Of a stretch of DNA of 37,500 nt, positions 11,107-21,222 are shown piece by piece. The stretch comes from Acanthamoeba sp. SK_2022b (Eukaryota > Discosea > Longamoebia > Acanthamoebidae): positions 1-37,500 of the forward strand of contig JANDJZ010000707.1 of the NCBI GenBank assembly GCA_027943245.1. The letters run 5' to 3'. A program made the position numbers and the translations under genes. The stretch's first letter is position 1; each line of letters begins with the position of its first letter. Below the pieces are notes generated by a model. It was given only the letters and a program-made list of their open reading frames with translations. It was not told the DNA's origin and did not search any database.

Positions 11107-12936
11107 GCTCAGGACATGATGCACTCGCCCGAGTTGCGCGGGCTGAAAAAACAAGAAGTGTGAGCGTGGCGCCCACAAATGATGACACGAAACAGTGAGG
11201 AGGACGCACCTTGTCCTGCTGCCCCTAGGCTTGTTGGGCTTCTTCTGCGAGACGAAGTACTCGCCGCCATCCTGGGGCATCTCTTTGACGAACTTGAAGG
11301 GCTTGGTAGACTTTTTGTTCTTGAGTTTCTGTGCGGGCAGATCGATCAGCCCGGGTGGTCGACAAAATGGGGGCAAGGCGACGGGGCCACGTACTCCTCC
11401 CTTGCTCTTCAGGAATGCGGCGACGTCGTCGTGTCCGTGGCGCAGAGCATCGGACAGAGGGGTCTCCCTCCACCGATCAGTGATGTTCACCTTGGCGCCT
11501 TCCGCAACCAGGTACTGCACCAGCCTGCAATATATCATCGAAGAAGAGAGAGAGAGAGAGAGGCAAGAAGGCGGAGAGAGCGTGAGCAGCTACGCCAGCA
11601 AAAGACGAGGAGGCCACCCAAGAAGCGGCTAGTACTTGAGGTGTCCCTCCGCAGCGGAGATGTGAAGGGCAGTTCTCCCGTCGTAATCCTAGTAACCGAG
11701 AATGAGCTGGCGTGTCCTCGCGGAGTAGAAGATGGGAGAGAGAGCAAGGGCGCATACCGAAGTGTTGGGGTCGAGGCCCATGTTGATCAGCTTTTCGATC
11801 ACAGCGAGGTCTCCCTTGGCGGCTGCATTGCAGAGCTGCGCGATGATGTCGGTCACCTTGAGCTTGGCGCGGGCGCCCACTGACTCGAGATACTCGACCA
11901 CCTGGGCGTTTGAACGTCGTTAGGCCAAGGCCATCCTCTCAATAACGTAGCACTGTGTAGAGACATGATGTGATTGGGGGGGGGGCAAGGCCTTTGGAAG
12001 TGACTTACGAGTTGGTGCCTGTGCTCGAGGGCGTCGCTGAGGGGAGTCCTCTGCCACCTGTCCTCCGGGTTGACATCGGCGCCCTTGGACACGAGCAGCT
12101 TCAGCACCTCGAGCCTGCCCTCGGAGGCAGCCACGTGCATCGGAGTTCTCTTGTCGTAATCCTACACGACGTCCAAAGGAGGCCAAGAAGTCAAGTCGTG
12201 AGCGAACGAGGTCTCAAGCGATGGGGGTTGCTGGCGGGGGAGGCCGTACTGCGCCGTTCACGTTCGCGCTGTCGTCGAGGGCCTCCTTGACCTTTTGCAA
12301 GTCGCCGGCGGCAGCGGCAGAGAGGAGCTTCGTGACGAGCGCGTCAACCTCGATATCGGGCCTCTCTCCACCTTTGCCTTGCAGGTAGTTCATGATGTCG
12401 TAGTGTCGCCCTCTAATGGCGTCAGACATGGGCGTCCCGCCAAATCTGGAGCAGGCAGAACGTTCAGCGCGAGCGTTGCACGTTGGCGGCAGGGCAGAGT
12501 AGAGCAGCGCAGAGCAGTACCTGTCCTCCGCATTGACGTCCGCGCCCTTGCGTACAAGGAACTTGACGACCTTGAGGTGCCCATCTGCGGCGGCGATGTG
12601 TAGAGGCGTGCGCTTATCGTAGTCGGCACCAGTCACATCGGCACCCTTATCTACCCAGTACTCGACCTACTCGTACGTTTGCAGGTTTCACGTTAGGCTT
12701 CGAGTGAGCGAGTAGAGGAAAGTTGTAGAGGGACTCTACGTGCCTTTGTGGTGTTGCCCTGCTGAGCGGCGATGCAGAGAGCGTAGAACAAGCCTACCTC
12801 CACCAGCTCCTCCTTGTCGGCACCTGTGTAGACCGACTGCCGGTCAGGCGAGTAAACTGGGGAAGAACGAAGGCAGCTGCCAAGCACAAGAGGCACGCGT
12901 ACTGGTGAGGTTCTGGACTTCTGTGGTCTTATTCAT
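11107..12936 (-). CDS. Ankyrin protein with CaaX-box C-terminus
   Basis: My nine exons are 12936-12903, 12856-12744, 12666-12521, 12445-12250, 12161-12009, 11901-11758, 11688-11636, 11524-11210 and 11140-11107, giving 395 residues. Three cassettes of about 100 residues follow each other. Each has an entry repeat, then a DYDxRTPLHIAAAEGH repeat (at about 64, 164 and 263), then a DRWxxTPLSDALxHxH repeat. This order resembles the ankyrin tail of animal glutaminase, but there is no glutaminase domain here. After the repeats come a Lys/Pro-rich stretch (KLKNKKSTKPFKF) and a 34-base last exon ending GECIMS-stop. CIMS fits a CaaX prenylation signal, Ser favouring farnesyl transfer. I infer a membrane-anchored scaffold. 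The intron at 12743-12667 appears to have a GC donor (AAG then GCACGT). Partners are unknown. Confidence 0.88.
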
Positions 12937-13216
12937 GGCGGCAGCAGTCTTTGTGTAGTGGCAGTCGGGGGCGAGGGAGTGAAAACAAGAAGGGCTTCTG
13001 TCCGATCACCGCTTTCGTTGGCTTCGCTTTCGTTTGCGCGCCGTGTCGTGGGCTGTGTGTCCTACACACGCCATCGCTCTTCCCTTTTGAGCCTACCAAG
13101 TCCAGCCTCCTGGAACATGTGCGCACAACTCCCGAACTCGCAACTCTTTACAACCTCCCTTTTTCCGCGTAATGTGCCGCAATTCGGATCATATTTTGCA
13201 TGCCGAAGCTGGAATG

Positions 13217-13804
13217 CTAAAGAATGTTCTCGCTCGCAGCCAAGTGGGTGGTGCCATGGGCAGCAAGACCTGGGACCCGATGGGAGAGGATCGGTCATCA
13301 ACAAGTACGCGAAAGGGGGGTGAGGCCTGCACACAAAAGGAGGGCGCGGTATATACCCGAGAGGGTGACCCGGACGCCGCACACAGGGCAGGGCGTAGTG
13401 GAGGCTCCGCAGCGCACTGCGTGATCTGGCAGAAGTTCGGCCTGGAAGCAGTTCTCGCAAAAGACGCAAGCCACCAACCTTTTAAGGAACATCGATATGT
13501 TATGATGATGATGGTGATCAAGGCGCGAGCTGAACAGAGATCACTTATGCGTGGGCTTACCTTTGCGGACACTCGAGCTCCTTGTGAGCCCGCAGAGCGT
13601 CCAGTGGCAGCTTTACTCCGCACACGCACGCCAACTGATATAGGAGGGAGAGAGAGAGAGATCAGGTCGAGCTGTGGCGAGCTTGGGCGGGCCGTACGGG
13701 CGAATGTCGCAGTTCAGCGTGCTTGGCAGTCTCGCCACGAGGAACCACCTGCGCACAACCACGTGAGGTAAAGAGCGCTCGTGCTGCACTGCGCTGAGGA
13801 GGAG

Positions 13805-13873
<69 letters not shown>

Positions 13874-14958
13874 GGCCACACGCAGGCTCAGTGCAGCGGT
13901 GGTTGGCACGATGGCAAAAGGCTTCGTGTCGCTGGAAGCTCTCCGTAGGCACGCACCGAAAGCTGCGAAAAAACGTGAGCTGCTGATGGGACCGCGAACA
14001 GAGCCATCGATCGCAGTAGCGGGGCAGCACCAATTGGAGCAGCGCCTCGCCTCACCCGCCACGGCTTCGGTTGTCTCAGGCGCTTCCCGATCTGCACCGC
14101 CCCATTTGTGCGAAACGGGTCAGCGTGGACAGCCAGCCCGCGGCAAGAGCACACGGGGCGCGGTACGCGGATCCGCGAGGACGGTGATGCGGAAGCGCGC
14201 GGGCGCCTTGTATCCGCTCACGCCGATGTAGACGGGCCCTTTCCTGCGTGTGGAACGGAGACAACAAGACCCGAGTCAGCGACCGCCAGTCCTGGGCGGT
14301 GGTCGACCCGGCGAAAAGCGTTGGCACCGTCGGTCGTCGCTGGGCGGGATCGTGAGCTGCACGTCGCCCGTGTCGGCCGCCATCCACGTGTGGTCTGTGA
14401 GCGTGGGCCTCTTGGCAACCAGCGACGCGTAGAGATCGGGGTCTCCCTCGATGGCCTCCTGTCCGCGGGAAAGAGGGGCGACGGGTGAGTGCGTGCCGCG
14501 CTGGTTGCGGCGATGCTGACGTCACATGGGGATGACGTCACACGAAACAATGATTGGTCGTACCACCACGATCCGAATGTCCATTCGGTCGAGCGACTCC
14601 TGCGGCACAAACGCAAAGTGGGCGTAGCGGTTGGGCCCAACCTCGGCCTCATGCGCCGCGTCGAGCTGTAGGTGGAGAACCTCCTACACGGTGTCGACTC
14701 GCGCCAATGAGAGAGCGTCAACGTCAATTGCGCCACGGCGGCGTGGCCACTCACCTCGCCCCCAGGGCCAGAGTTGGGCAGAGGCAGCAGGTCGACCTCG
14801 AGCCGCACTTCCACGATCTGGATGGACTCGGCCGGCTGGCATTCCTCCACGTGCAGGCGGTAAGCGGTGTCCTGCCACCGAATCCAGACGTCCATTCCTG
14901 CACAGGCGCGAAGTTGGCGTGCGTCGTTACTCGAGTAAGCGGACAGGCGCCAGGCACA

Positions 14959-15024
<66 letters not shown>

Positions 15025-16055
15025 TCGTGGCGGAGAGTGGCTACCCTGCGTGAGAGTGCAGTAGTGGTAGGAGAGATGCTCCTCCAGCCTACGACACGCC
15101 AAGGGAAACCGAGACTCGAGTCAGCCAAGAGCTGGGGCTTGCCCCGTGGCGCGCACGATCTGCGGGAGGGGAGGGGAGGGGAGGGGAGGGCAGGCTCGCA
15201 CACGGCCTTGGGGTTCTCGAGCGCGGCCCACGCGCCGTCGTAAGGCCGCAGTCTCACAAACGTGCCTGCAGCCCCCCCCCCATGTGCACGACGCCGTGTG
15301 GTTGGAAAGGAGGGGGGGGGGGCAAAGACTGCTTTCCTTACTCCCCCCCCCTTCTACTTCTCTGTGCATACTGCGAGATCGAACCTTGGGGCAGCGACGG
15401 CGCAGCCAAGTTGATCCGCACCTCGTCTCCGGCCTTCAGCTCGAGCCTCTCCATCATCTGTGCGCTCGCGTGTTTAGGTGTGCAGGTGAAAGAGAAGGGG
15501 AGAGAGAGAGAGAGAGATTGTGCTCGTGTCCGACAAGTGGGTGGCGGCGGGTGGGTACCCAGCACGGGAGGATGACCACCGAACTGTGCGGCGCCGTGAA
15601 GTCCGCCATCCCTGCGTAGGCCGTGAGCTCTGCACGCAGACGTGCGCGCGCGCGTGTGTGTGAGCGATCGATCCGTAGCACACCAAACGGGGAGGGGAGA
15701 GGGGAGAGGGCATACTGGGCGCGGAGAAGCTGGCCACCTGAAAGACCAACGGGCTGGCCTCCTCCAGGAGCCCGCCCAGCCGGCCCAACACCTCGCCGCC
15801 CAGGATGACTGCACTCCGCGCCATGGTGAGCCCGAAAACCGCAGGCAACGACAAAAGCAGGAGAGGAGAGGCAGCTGTACTCTTGTTCCCGTGCTCGATG
15901 TCCGGCCGGTTCGCGAAGGAGGGCGGGTGGGCCGCGTAGAGGCCTCCGTGCCACTGCAATACCAAGTCAACTTATAGAAAGCCACATGGCGGAGCCAAAA
16001 AGATGAATGAATGTAGAGATCTACGCACTCGACGGATGGGCGTAGCGCGGTGCAT
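13217..16055 (-). CDS. UFD1-domain protein with PPC-like domain and zinc fingers
   Basis: UFD1-domain proteins bind ubiquitin chains and usually work with the Cdc48/p97 ATPase. My 17 exons are 16055-16029, 15953-15881, 15808-15716, 15629-15559, 15457-15385, 15265-15202, 15088-15045, 14897-14755, 14683-14564, 14458-14328, 14243-14167, 14091-14031, 13962-13872, 13748-13698, 13634-13561, 13478-13357 and 13269-13217, giving 455 residues. UFD1 blocks are RPDIEHGNKIILGGEVL, ILPCWMMERLEL, and LENPKAVLEEHLSYHYCTL. Residues about 197-300 look like a PPC-type beta domain (EGDPDLYASLV, VYIGVSGYKAPARF). From Cys323 there are TRAF-type zinc-finger pairs: CSNC, CVCG, CVFCENC, and a final CPVCGVRV with a distal HGTTH. 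The same order is known from a plant UFD1-like family. The exon 1 start is short (9 residues) and less certain. The gene is divergent from the RRM gene. Confidence 0.88.
13805..13871. repeat. (CA)n microsatellite at a splice donor
   Basis: A run of about 66 bases in an intron of the UFD1-like gene. On the coding strand the run is GT, and its first GT is the splice donor itself at 13871-13870. Confidence 0.93.
14517..14540. promoter_or_regulatory. Pair of CRE palindromes in an intron
   Basis: Two perfect TGACGTCA palindromes lie at 14517-14524 and 14533-14540, in the intron between exons 14683-14564 and 14458-14328 of the UFD1-like gene. TGACGTCA is the binding site of CREB/ATF bZIP factors. 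Function here is inference only. Confidence 0.4.
14960..15022. repeat. (CA)n microsatellite in UFD1-like gene intron
   Basis: A CA run of about 62 bases in the intron between exons 15088-15045 and 14897-14755. Confidence 0.95.
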
Positions 16056-16255
16056 CTCGTGGGCAGATTAAATGTTGTTTTTCTCAAACCATTTTATCTC
16101 TTGCCTTTTCTGTTTCCTTTACGAACACAACACCCGCGCACATCACCAACCCGAGCCTCATCTTGACCCTCGCCTGCTCGTGTTCCCAACCTTTCACGCC
16201 TCTGGCATCGCATCTGAAGCCGAATCATCCAAAGTGCTGCCAGGCGAATCGCGAG
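16056..16255. promoter_or_regulatory. Bidirectional promoter, UFD1-like and RRM genes
   Basis: Two hundred bases separate the divergent start codons at 16055 (minus) and 16256 (plus). The region has T/C-rich tracts towards the RRM gene. No specific factor site stood out. Confidence 0.5.
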
Positions 16256-16592
16256 ATGGGACGAACGAGTAGCAGAAAGAGCGTAGTGGCGGGGGGCCCG
16301 AAAGCGTGGCCCAAGGAGCAGCTACTGAAGGAGGCCTACGAACTGCTCCGGCAGCGCAAGAAGGCCCTCGCCCTCAATCCGCGCCCCAGGCCCGACTCGG
16401 CCAGCAAGCAGTCGGCTGGTGCCAGCGCCCCCTCCCCCTCGCTCTCTACTTCACGACGCGACTCCAGTGGCGCCATGGGCGACCTCACCAAACAAGCCCG
16501 CGTACAGCCCACCCGCAGCCGTCAATGCATTGCCCGAGCCCCTCGTGTTCTTTGCTCACACACGCATTCGTGTTGCTGCGCGTGTTCCACAC

Positions 16593-16647
<55 letters not shown>

Positions 16648-18385
16648 CACATCATGCAGGCCTCGTTGGTGGCACCACCTCTGGCGGGGGAGACAAAGGA
16701 CACGGGCTTCAAGCGACCGGCCAAGCTGCAGCGGAAGCTCGACGAAATCAAGGTGGGCGCCACTCCCGATTCCCCCCCCCCTCCCGTCTTTGTCAAGTCG
16801 CTCACCTGGTCTCTCTGTGTGTGTGCGCGCGCGTAGGAGAACCCTCTTGCGCCGGAAGAGAAGCCTGCCAAGAAGCGACGCGTGCGTCTCTCGTTATCTC
16901 GCGCGCGCACACACACACACGCACACATTCACTTCCTCCTCCGATCGCCTGCGCGTGCACGACGCTGGTCTCATGCGCCTCCCCCACACACGCAGACGCC
17001 GGACGAAGGAAAGCCCGCAGAGGAGTCGACGCCCTACTACACGCCCTACGGGTACTGTGACCTTACAATCAGCACTATAATAACTATAATAAATAAATAA
17101 ATAAATAATACAACAATAAATTGCAATAATAATAATAATAATAATAAAATAATTTCTAATGATACAATTAATTGTGTGTCCAGAGGGTATTTCAGAGGCC
17201 ACCTCGAGGTACGGCACCGGCAGTCTCTTGAGAGCATGTTGATGGTGTTGAATGCTCATGGTAATGTTGTCGTTGTTGATGTTGATGTTGTGGTGGTGTC
17301 CCCTTTCTTCTGGTTGCGTCGCGAGCAGGAGCCCGTGGACGGGGAGTACTACCCCACCACCATCTTCGTGGGCGGCCTGGCCGACGACGTGGAGGAGAGG
17401 GACCTCGAGCGGGTCTTCTCTCGCTTCGGCCCCATCGACGCCATTCGCCTCATCCACAACAAGAAGTATACATGCTTACCCCTCTCCCCTCCACCTCCTT
17501 CTTCCTCTTCTTCCTCCTCCTTATCTCTGCTACACGCGAGGCTGCTATCACGCTTCATCGCTCACGCGCCGTCTTTGTCTCCCACTCCCACTCCCACTCC
17601 CACTCCCACTCCCACTCCCACTCCCACTCCCACTCCCACTCCCACTCCCACTCCCACTCCCACTCCCACTCCCACTCCCCCGCGCAGCTTTGGGTTCATC
17701 AAGTTCAGGACGCCCGACGCCTGCCAAGCGTCGATCCTGGGCATGAACGGGGAGATCCTCAACGGGTCCCGCGTGCGCGTCGACCGCGCCAAGGTGCCGT
17801 CGGCCAGGCCCCCGTGGCAGCGCCGCTCCTGGGACCGGCGGCCCTACCCCCCGCGAGACGACGGTACTTGCCCGCCAAAGACGAAGAGGAAGACGACGAC
17901 GACGACGATGATGTTGACAGTCGTGGCGGTGATGGTCATGTGGCGGTGCAGGCCATGGCGGCGGCGGCGGCGGTGACGACTACTACCGGGGCGGCCCACC
18001 CGATGGCGCCGACTACGGCAGCGGCGGTGGGGGCGGGGGCGGGTACATGCCGCGTGAGCGGGACGCGCCCTACGGCCTGGCCTCCCTGCGCGGAGAGTCG
18101 ACGCCGCTGCCCTTCCCCGCCACCCCTTTGCCCTACTCCGCCCCTCCGCCGCCCTCCAGCTCCCCCGCCCCGCTCCCACGTACGTGTCCGACTATGGCTT
18201 ATATTTATTGTATTATTTATTTGTTTATTTATTTATTTTATTTTTTATTTAATTATTGGTGGGCAGGCGCGACAGGAGATCGGGAGCCGCGAGAGCCGCG
18301 AGACGCGCCCGAGGGGAGCCCTGGGCTGGAGGCAGAGTCGGGGGAGTCGTCGAACAGGCGGGCCGTGCAGTACGACGACTTGTAA
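16256..18385 (+). CDS. RRM-domain RNA-binding protein with glycine-rich tail
   Basis: My nine exons are 16256-16501, 16660-16752, 16837-16881, 16996-17051, 17184-17208, 17329-17465, 17688-17863, 17952-18179 and 18267-18385, giving 374 residues. One RNA recognition motif lies at about 165-240, with RNP2 as [11 protein letters not shown] (167-172 core) and RNP1 as NFGFIKF (201-207). Before it is a basic, Lys/Arg-rich region (residues 1-155) with YYTPYGGYFRG just ahead of the domain. After it are [20 protein letters not shown], a glycine-rich stretch, a Pro-rich stretch and an acidic end (AVQYDDL). The 25-base exon 5 is needed to restore frame. The start is the first in-frame ATG. It could be a splicing or mRNA-processing factor, but I cannot name an orthologue. 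Confidence 0.86.
16594..16646. repeat. (CA)n microsatellite in RRM gene intron 1
   Basis: A CA run of about 52 bases between the exons ending at 16501 and starting at 16660. Confidence 0.95.
17074..17160. repeat. AT-rich (ATAA)n tract in RRM gene intron
   Basis: A low-GC tract of AATAAT/ATAA units in the intron between exons 4 and 5, in sharp contrast to the GC-rich exons around it. Confidence 0.8.
17581..17678. repeat. (CCCACT)n hexamer repeat in RRM gene intron
   Basis: About sixteen near-perfect CCCACT units fill the 3' part of the intron that ends at the acceptor at 17687, splitting the RRM between its two RNP motifs. The repeat doubles as a pyrimidine-rich tract before the acceptor. 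Confidence 0.93.
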
Positions 18386-18516
18386 GGAAAGGACACACAC
18401 GCACGGAGAAAGGGTCTTGGTCTCTTTTTGATGTAAACCAGAGGCCACCATCACCACTTGTCATCAATACACGTACTTACAGAAATGCGGAGCGCGGGGG
18501 GAGAGGGGGGGACACG

Positions 18517-19863
18517 TTATGGCGACTCCAGGCCACCGAGCTCTGCCCTCAGCTCCAGCTCGAGCTCCTTCTCCCACTCCTCGTCGTCCTCCTCGATCGG
18601 GTAGTCCTCCGCGCCGCCGGCGACCACAGCACCGACGCCGGCGCCGGCAACCGGAGGCACGCCCTCGGCGCCCCTGTTGCTGCCGCCGGCGGAGTCCACG
18701 CTACCGTTGCTGCCGCTGCCGTTGCCGTTGTCGGCCGTCCCTGATTTGGTGGTCGCGGCCGTCGGGGGCGGCGGCGACACCGACGCCGGAGGGAGGCCAA
18801 CGAGGCTCGACGCGTCCTCCTTCTCGAGGGCCTCCAGCTCGGCCAGGAAGGCGGCCTCGTCTGTCGTCAGGCAACGCTCAGCAACGTGACGTCACGGCCG
18901 GCGCGGGCAGGCGTGCGCGTACCGTCGCTGTCGTCGTCGTCGTCGACGCCGCCGTAGGCCTGCCGCTGCTGTTGCTGATGATGAGGTTGCTGGCCCGAGG
19001 CCGCCTGAGCGGACGCCGGCGCCGCGGAGCTGCCGGCCACCGGCGACGACGGCGAAGGCGAAGGCGAAGGCGGAGATGATGCGGGCGGCTGGAGAGGGAA
19101 CTGGGCGGGAAGGCCGTGGGCCTGGCGGATGAGCTTGATGCGCCAAAAGTAGTTGCGCCAGAAGTCGATCTCGGCCACGCTTCGCGCGCGTCAAATTGGC
19201 GCCAAAACAAAGCGTCAACGTTCGCTGAAGAAGTAGAAGAAGAAGATAATAATATTCTGATGGTGGTGGTGAAGAAGAGGAAGTGGGGGTGGCGTGTACT
19301 GTCGGGGCACGAGGTGGAAGCGAATCGTGCGCAGCTGCGGATCGGCCGACATCGCTGCCTCGGCCACGTGCAGGTGGTCCTCCAGCCGGAAAGCAAACTC
19401 TTCGCCCTCGGGCAGCCCCTCGACGAAGTTGCGCTTGTTCTGCGCGGGAGGCCCGCGTGAGCCCGCGCGTGTGCGTGTCGCGCGCGCGTGTGTGCGTGTG
19501 CGGTGACGGTCGGGGGGGGGGGCGATGGCGAGGCATGAGCTGTGAGCGTAGGGCGACGCGCGAGGCGTCGGGGAGGGCGTCGGCCTCGGGCCCGACGTCG
19601 TCCCACGGCGGGAGGGCGGGAGGCGCGCGGGCAGGCTCGTCGAGGAGGAGGGCATGCTGGAGGGTGGCGGCCACGCCGTCGAGGCTGGACAGCTTCTCGG
19701 TGAGGCCGCCGGCCGCCTCGCGAACTCCGCCCCAGGCCTCCCCCACAACGGCGGCCCCGCTGGCGGTGACGCTACCAAGCCACGCTGCGCGGCGATCACA
19801 ACGACATCATGCGCACCATCAACATTGGGGCTGTGGATGATTTTGGAGACACAAACGATGCAT
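18517..19863 (-). CDS. BSD-domain protein
   Basis: BSD domains occur in TFIIH p62, synapse-associated proteins and BSDC1-like proteins. My exons are 19863-19857, 19784-19558, 19439-19300, 19179-18923 and 18860-18517, giving 324 residues. The BSD core (about 79-142) starts NKRNFVEGLPEGEEFAF and ends with the Phe-Trp pair in VAEIDFWRNYFWRIKL. The N-terminus (WLGSVTASGAAVVGEAW) resembles the amphipathic start of BSDC1/SYAP1-type proteins. After the domain come Ser/Pro-rich and His/Gln-rich low-complexity stretches, an acidic patch, and a final EEDDEEWEKELELEL like the BSDC1 C-terminal motif. The 7-base first exon (ATG CAT C) is only a proposal. Frame requires one leading base before the acceptor at 19784, but another upstream exon could supply it. 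The gene converges on the RRM gene with 131 bases between stops. Confidence 0.8.
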
Positions 19864-20115
19864 GCAGAGGGGGGGGGGCATAGAGTGGCTTCAAAGCGAA
19901 GGAGAAGCTGAAGAGCATACAGCTGAACATGCCAAGATGTTTGGTATCGTGTCGGACGGCGTTCTTTCTTTGCTTTGCTTTTTTTTTCTTCTTTTCTTTG
20001 GTGGTTTCTTATGGAGGGGGGGGGGTGTGTAGCACAAGAAGATTTGTTTTGTTGGATTAGACACTGTACATGTGCGCAGCATTAAAGGCTATGTGCAGAG
20101 AGAAGAGGCGGCCCA

Positions 20116-20958
20116 TTAGGGACGGTGAGGCGCACTGCCATGGGGCGGGGCGCTGGAGTAGGACGGGGTGCCGTGGGCAGGAGCGCCGTGGGCGGGAGCG
20201 CCATAAGAGGGCTGGCCGAGAGGGGCTCCGTGTCCGGGAGGGCCAGCGACGGGGCCCGTGGTGACGGTGGTGGTGGTCTGCGAGAAGGAGGCCGCGCCAT
20301 GAGGAGGGAAGGCGCCAGGCGCGCCGTAGGACGGGCCAGCGCCGGGGTAGCCGCCAGGGGCACCAGGGCCAGGCGGGTAGTAGGGGGCGCCACCAGGAGC
20401 GCCGTAGGCGGGGCCGGGCGGGTAGGCGCCGTAGGCGGGCTGGCTCATCCCCATGCCCATTCCGAGCTGCTGGGGGGGCGCGGCTCCATGGGCGGGCGTC
20501 GTGGATGGGCAGGCGCCGTACTTGTGGGCCTTCTTCTGGGCCTTGTGTTCGGCCTTGTGGGTCTTCTTCTCGAGCTTGTGCTTCTCCTTCTCGAGTTTCT
20601 TCTGCGCCTTGTGAGGATCCTTGCCGATGGAGCAAGTAGTGACGGGGCCTCCGTGGGCAGGCGGGGCGCCGTGGCCAGGCGCCCCGTAGGTGGGCGAGGC
20701 GAGGCCGTAGCCAGCAGCAGGGGGGTAGCCCGCAGCGTGGCCGGGGCCGGGGGGATAGGCAGCGCCAGGGCCACCAGGGTAGCCGCCAGCTGCGGGCGGA
20801 TAGCCAGCGCCAGGGCCACCGGGGTAGCCACCTGCCGCGCCGTGAGCGCCAGGGTAGCCGCCAGGACCACCGGGGTAGCCACCTGCCGCGCCGGGGGCGC
20901 CAGGGTAGCCGACAGCAGGGGGATAGCCGCCAGTGGAGTGAGGCTGTTGGTAGGCCAT
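20116..20958 (-). CDS. GYP/GYPG-rich low-complexity protein
   Basis: A single open exon of 280 residues. The N-terminal 105 residues are tandem GGYPGGPG, GYPPA and GAPGHGAPP units. Residues about 113-147 form a Lys/Glu/His-rich segment (HKAQKKLEKEKHKLEKK) that could be a short charged helix. The rest is again Gly/Tyr/Pro/Ala-rich, ending SSAPPHGSAPHRP. Such XYPPX-type sequences occur at the N-termini of annexin VII and in many amoebozoan proteins of unknown role. They tend to be disordered and can drive phase separation. There is no signal peptide or membrane segment. The ATG at 20958 follows a CA-rich leader and is preferred over an upstream in-frame TTG. It lies 264 bases downstream of the FIG4-type gene on the same strand. 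Function unknown. Confidence 0.85.
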   Translation of the reverse strand: MAYQQPHSTGGYPPAVGYPGAPGAAGGYPGGPGGYPGAHGAAGGYPGGPGAGYPPAAGGYPGGPGAAYPPGPGHAAGYPPAAGYGLASPTYGAPGHGAPPAHGGPVTTCSIGKDPHKAQKKLEKEKHKLEKKTHKAEHKAQKKAHKYGACPSTTPAHGAAPPQQLGMGMGMSQPAYGAYPPGPAYGAPGGAPYYPPGPGAPGGYPGAGPSYGAPGAFPPHGAASFSQTTTTVTTGPVAGPPGHGAPLGQPSYGAPAHGAPAHGTPSYSSAPPHGSAPHRP

Positions 20959-21222
20959 GGATTTTTTGTGGTGGTGGGGGGGAGGCGATAGATGTGTGGA
21001 GTGTGCGGCGGGGGCGAAGAAGAAAAGATGCGTTGCGGACAGGGCCACGGAAAAGAATACACCAGAAAGCCACGGCTCGGCGACTAAAGGCAACGGTTTT
21101 GGTACGGGCCAGAATTCAGGAAAAATGCCCACGCCACAGGCCAATCAACCTTTCGGGGCCACCGCCAATGGCCGTCAGCCTCGCCGACCAGCGGTGTGCG
21201 CCCACACGGTCCGTGGGGTGTG

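Noticed and set aside
13272..13356. Alternative last exon of the UFD1-like gene ending SRTC
   Set aside because: The acceptor at about 13335 gives a stop after eight residues and no zinc ligands. The acceptor at 13270 restores a His pair (AAHGTTH) to complete the final zinc finger.
16163..17080. Single 305-codon plus-strand frame across 16163-17080
   Set aside because: It has the right frame only for the first RRM-gene exon and then reads through CA repeats and introns. The spliced model keeps family motifs.
20125..20991. Plus-strand frame of 288 codons opposite the GYP-rich gene
   Set aside because: GC-rich codons stay open on both strands. The minus strand has the regular GYPG pattern, an ATG in good context and a stop in place; the plus product is Arg/Gly noise.
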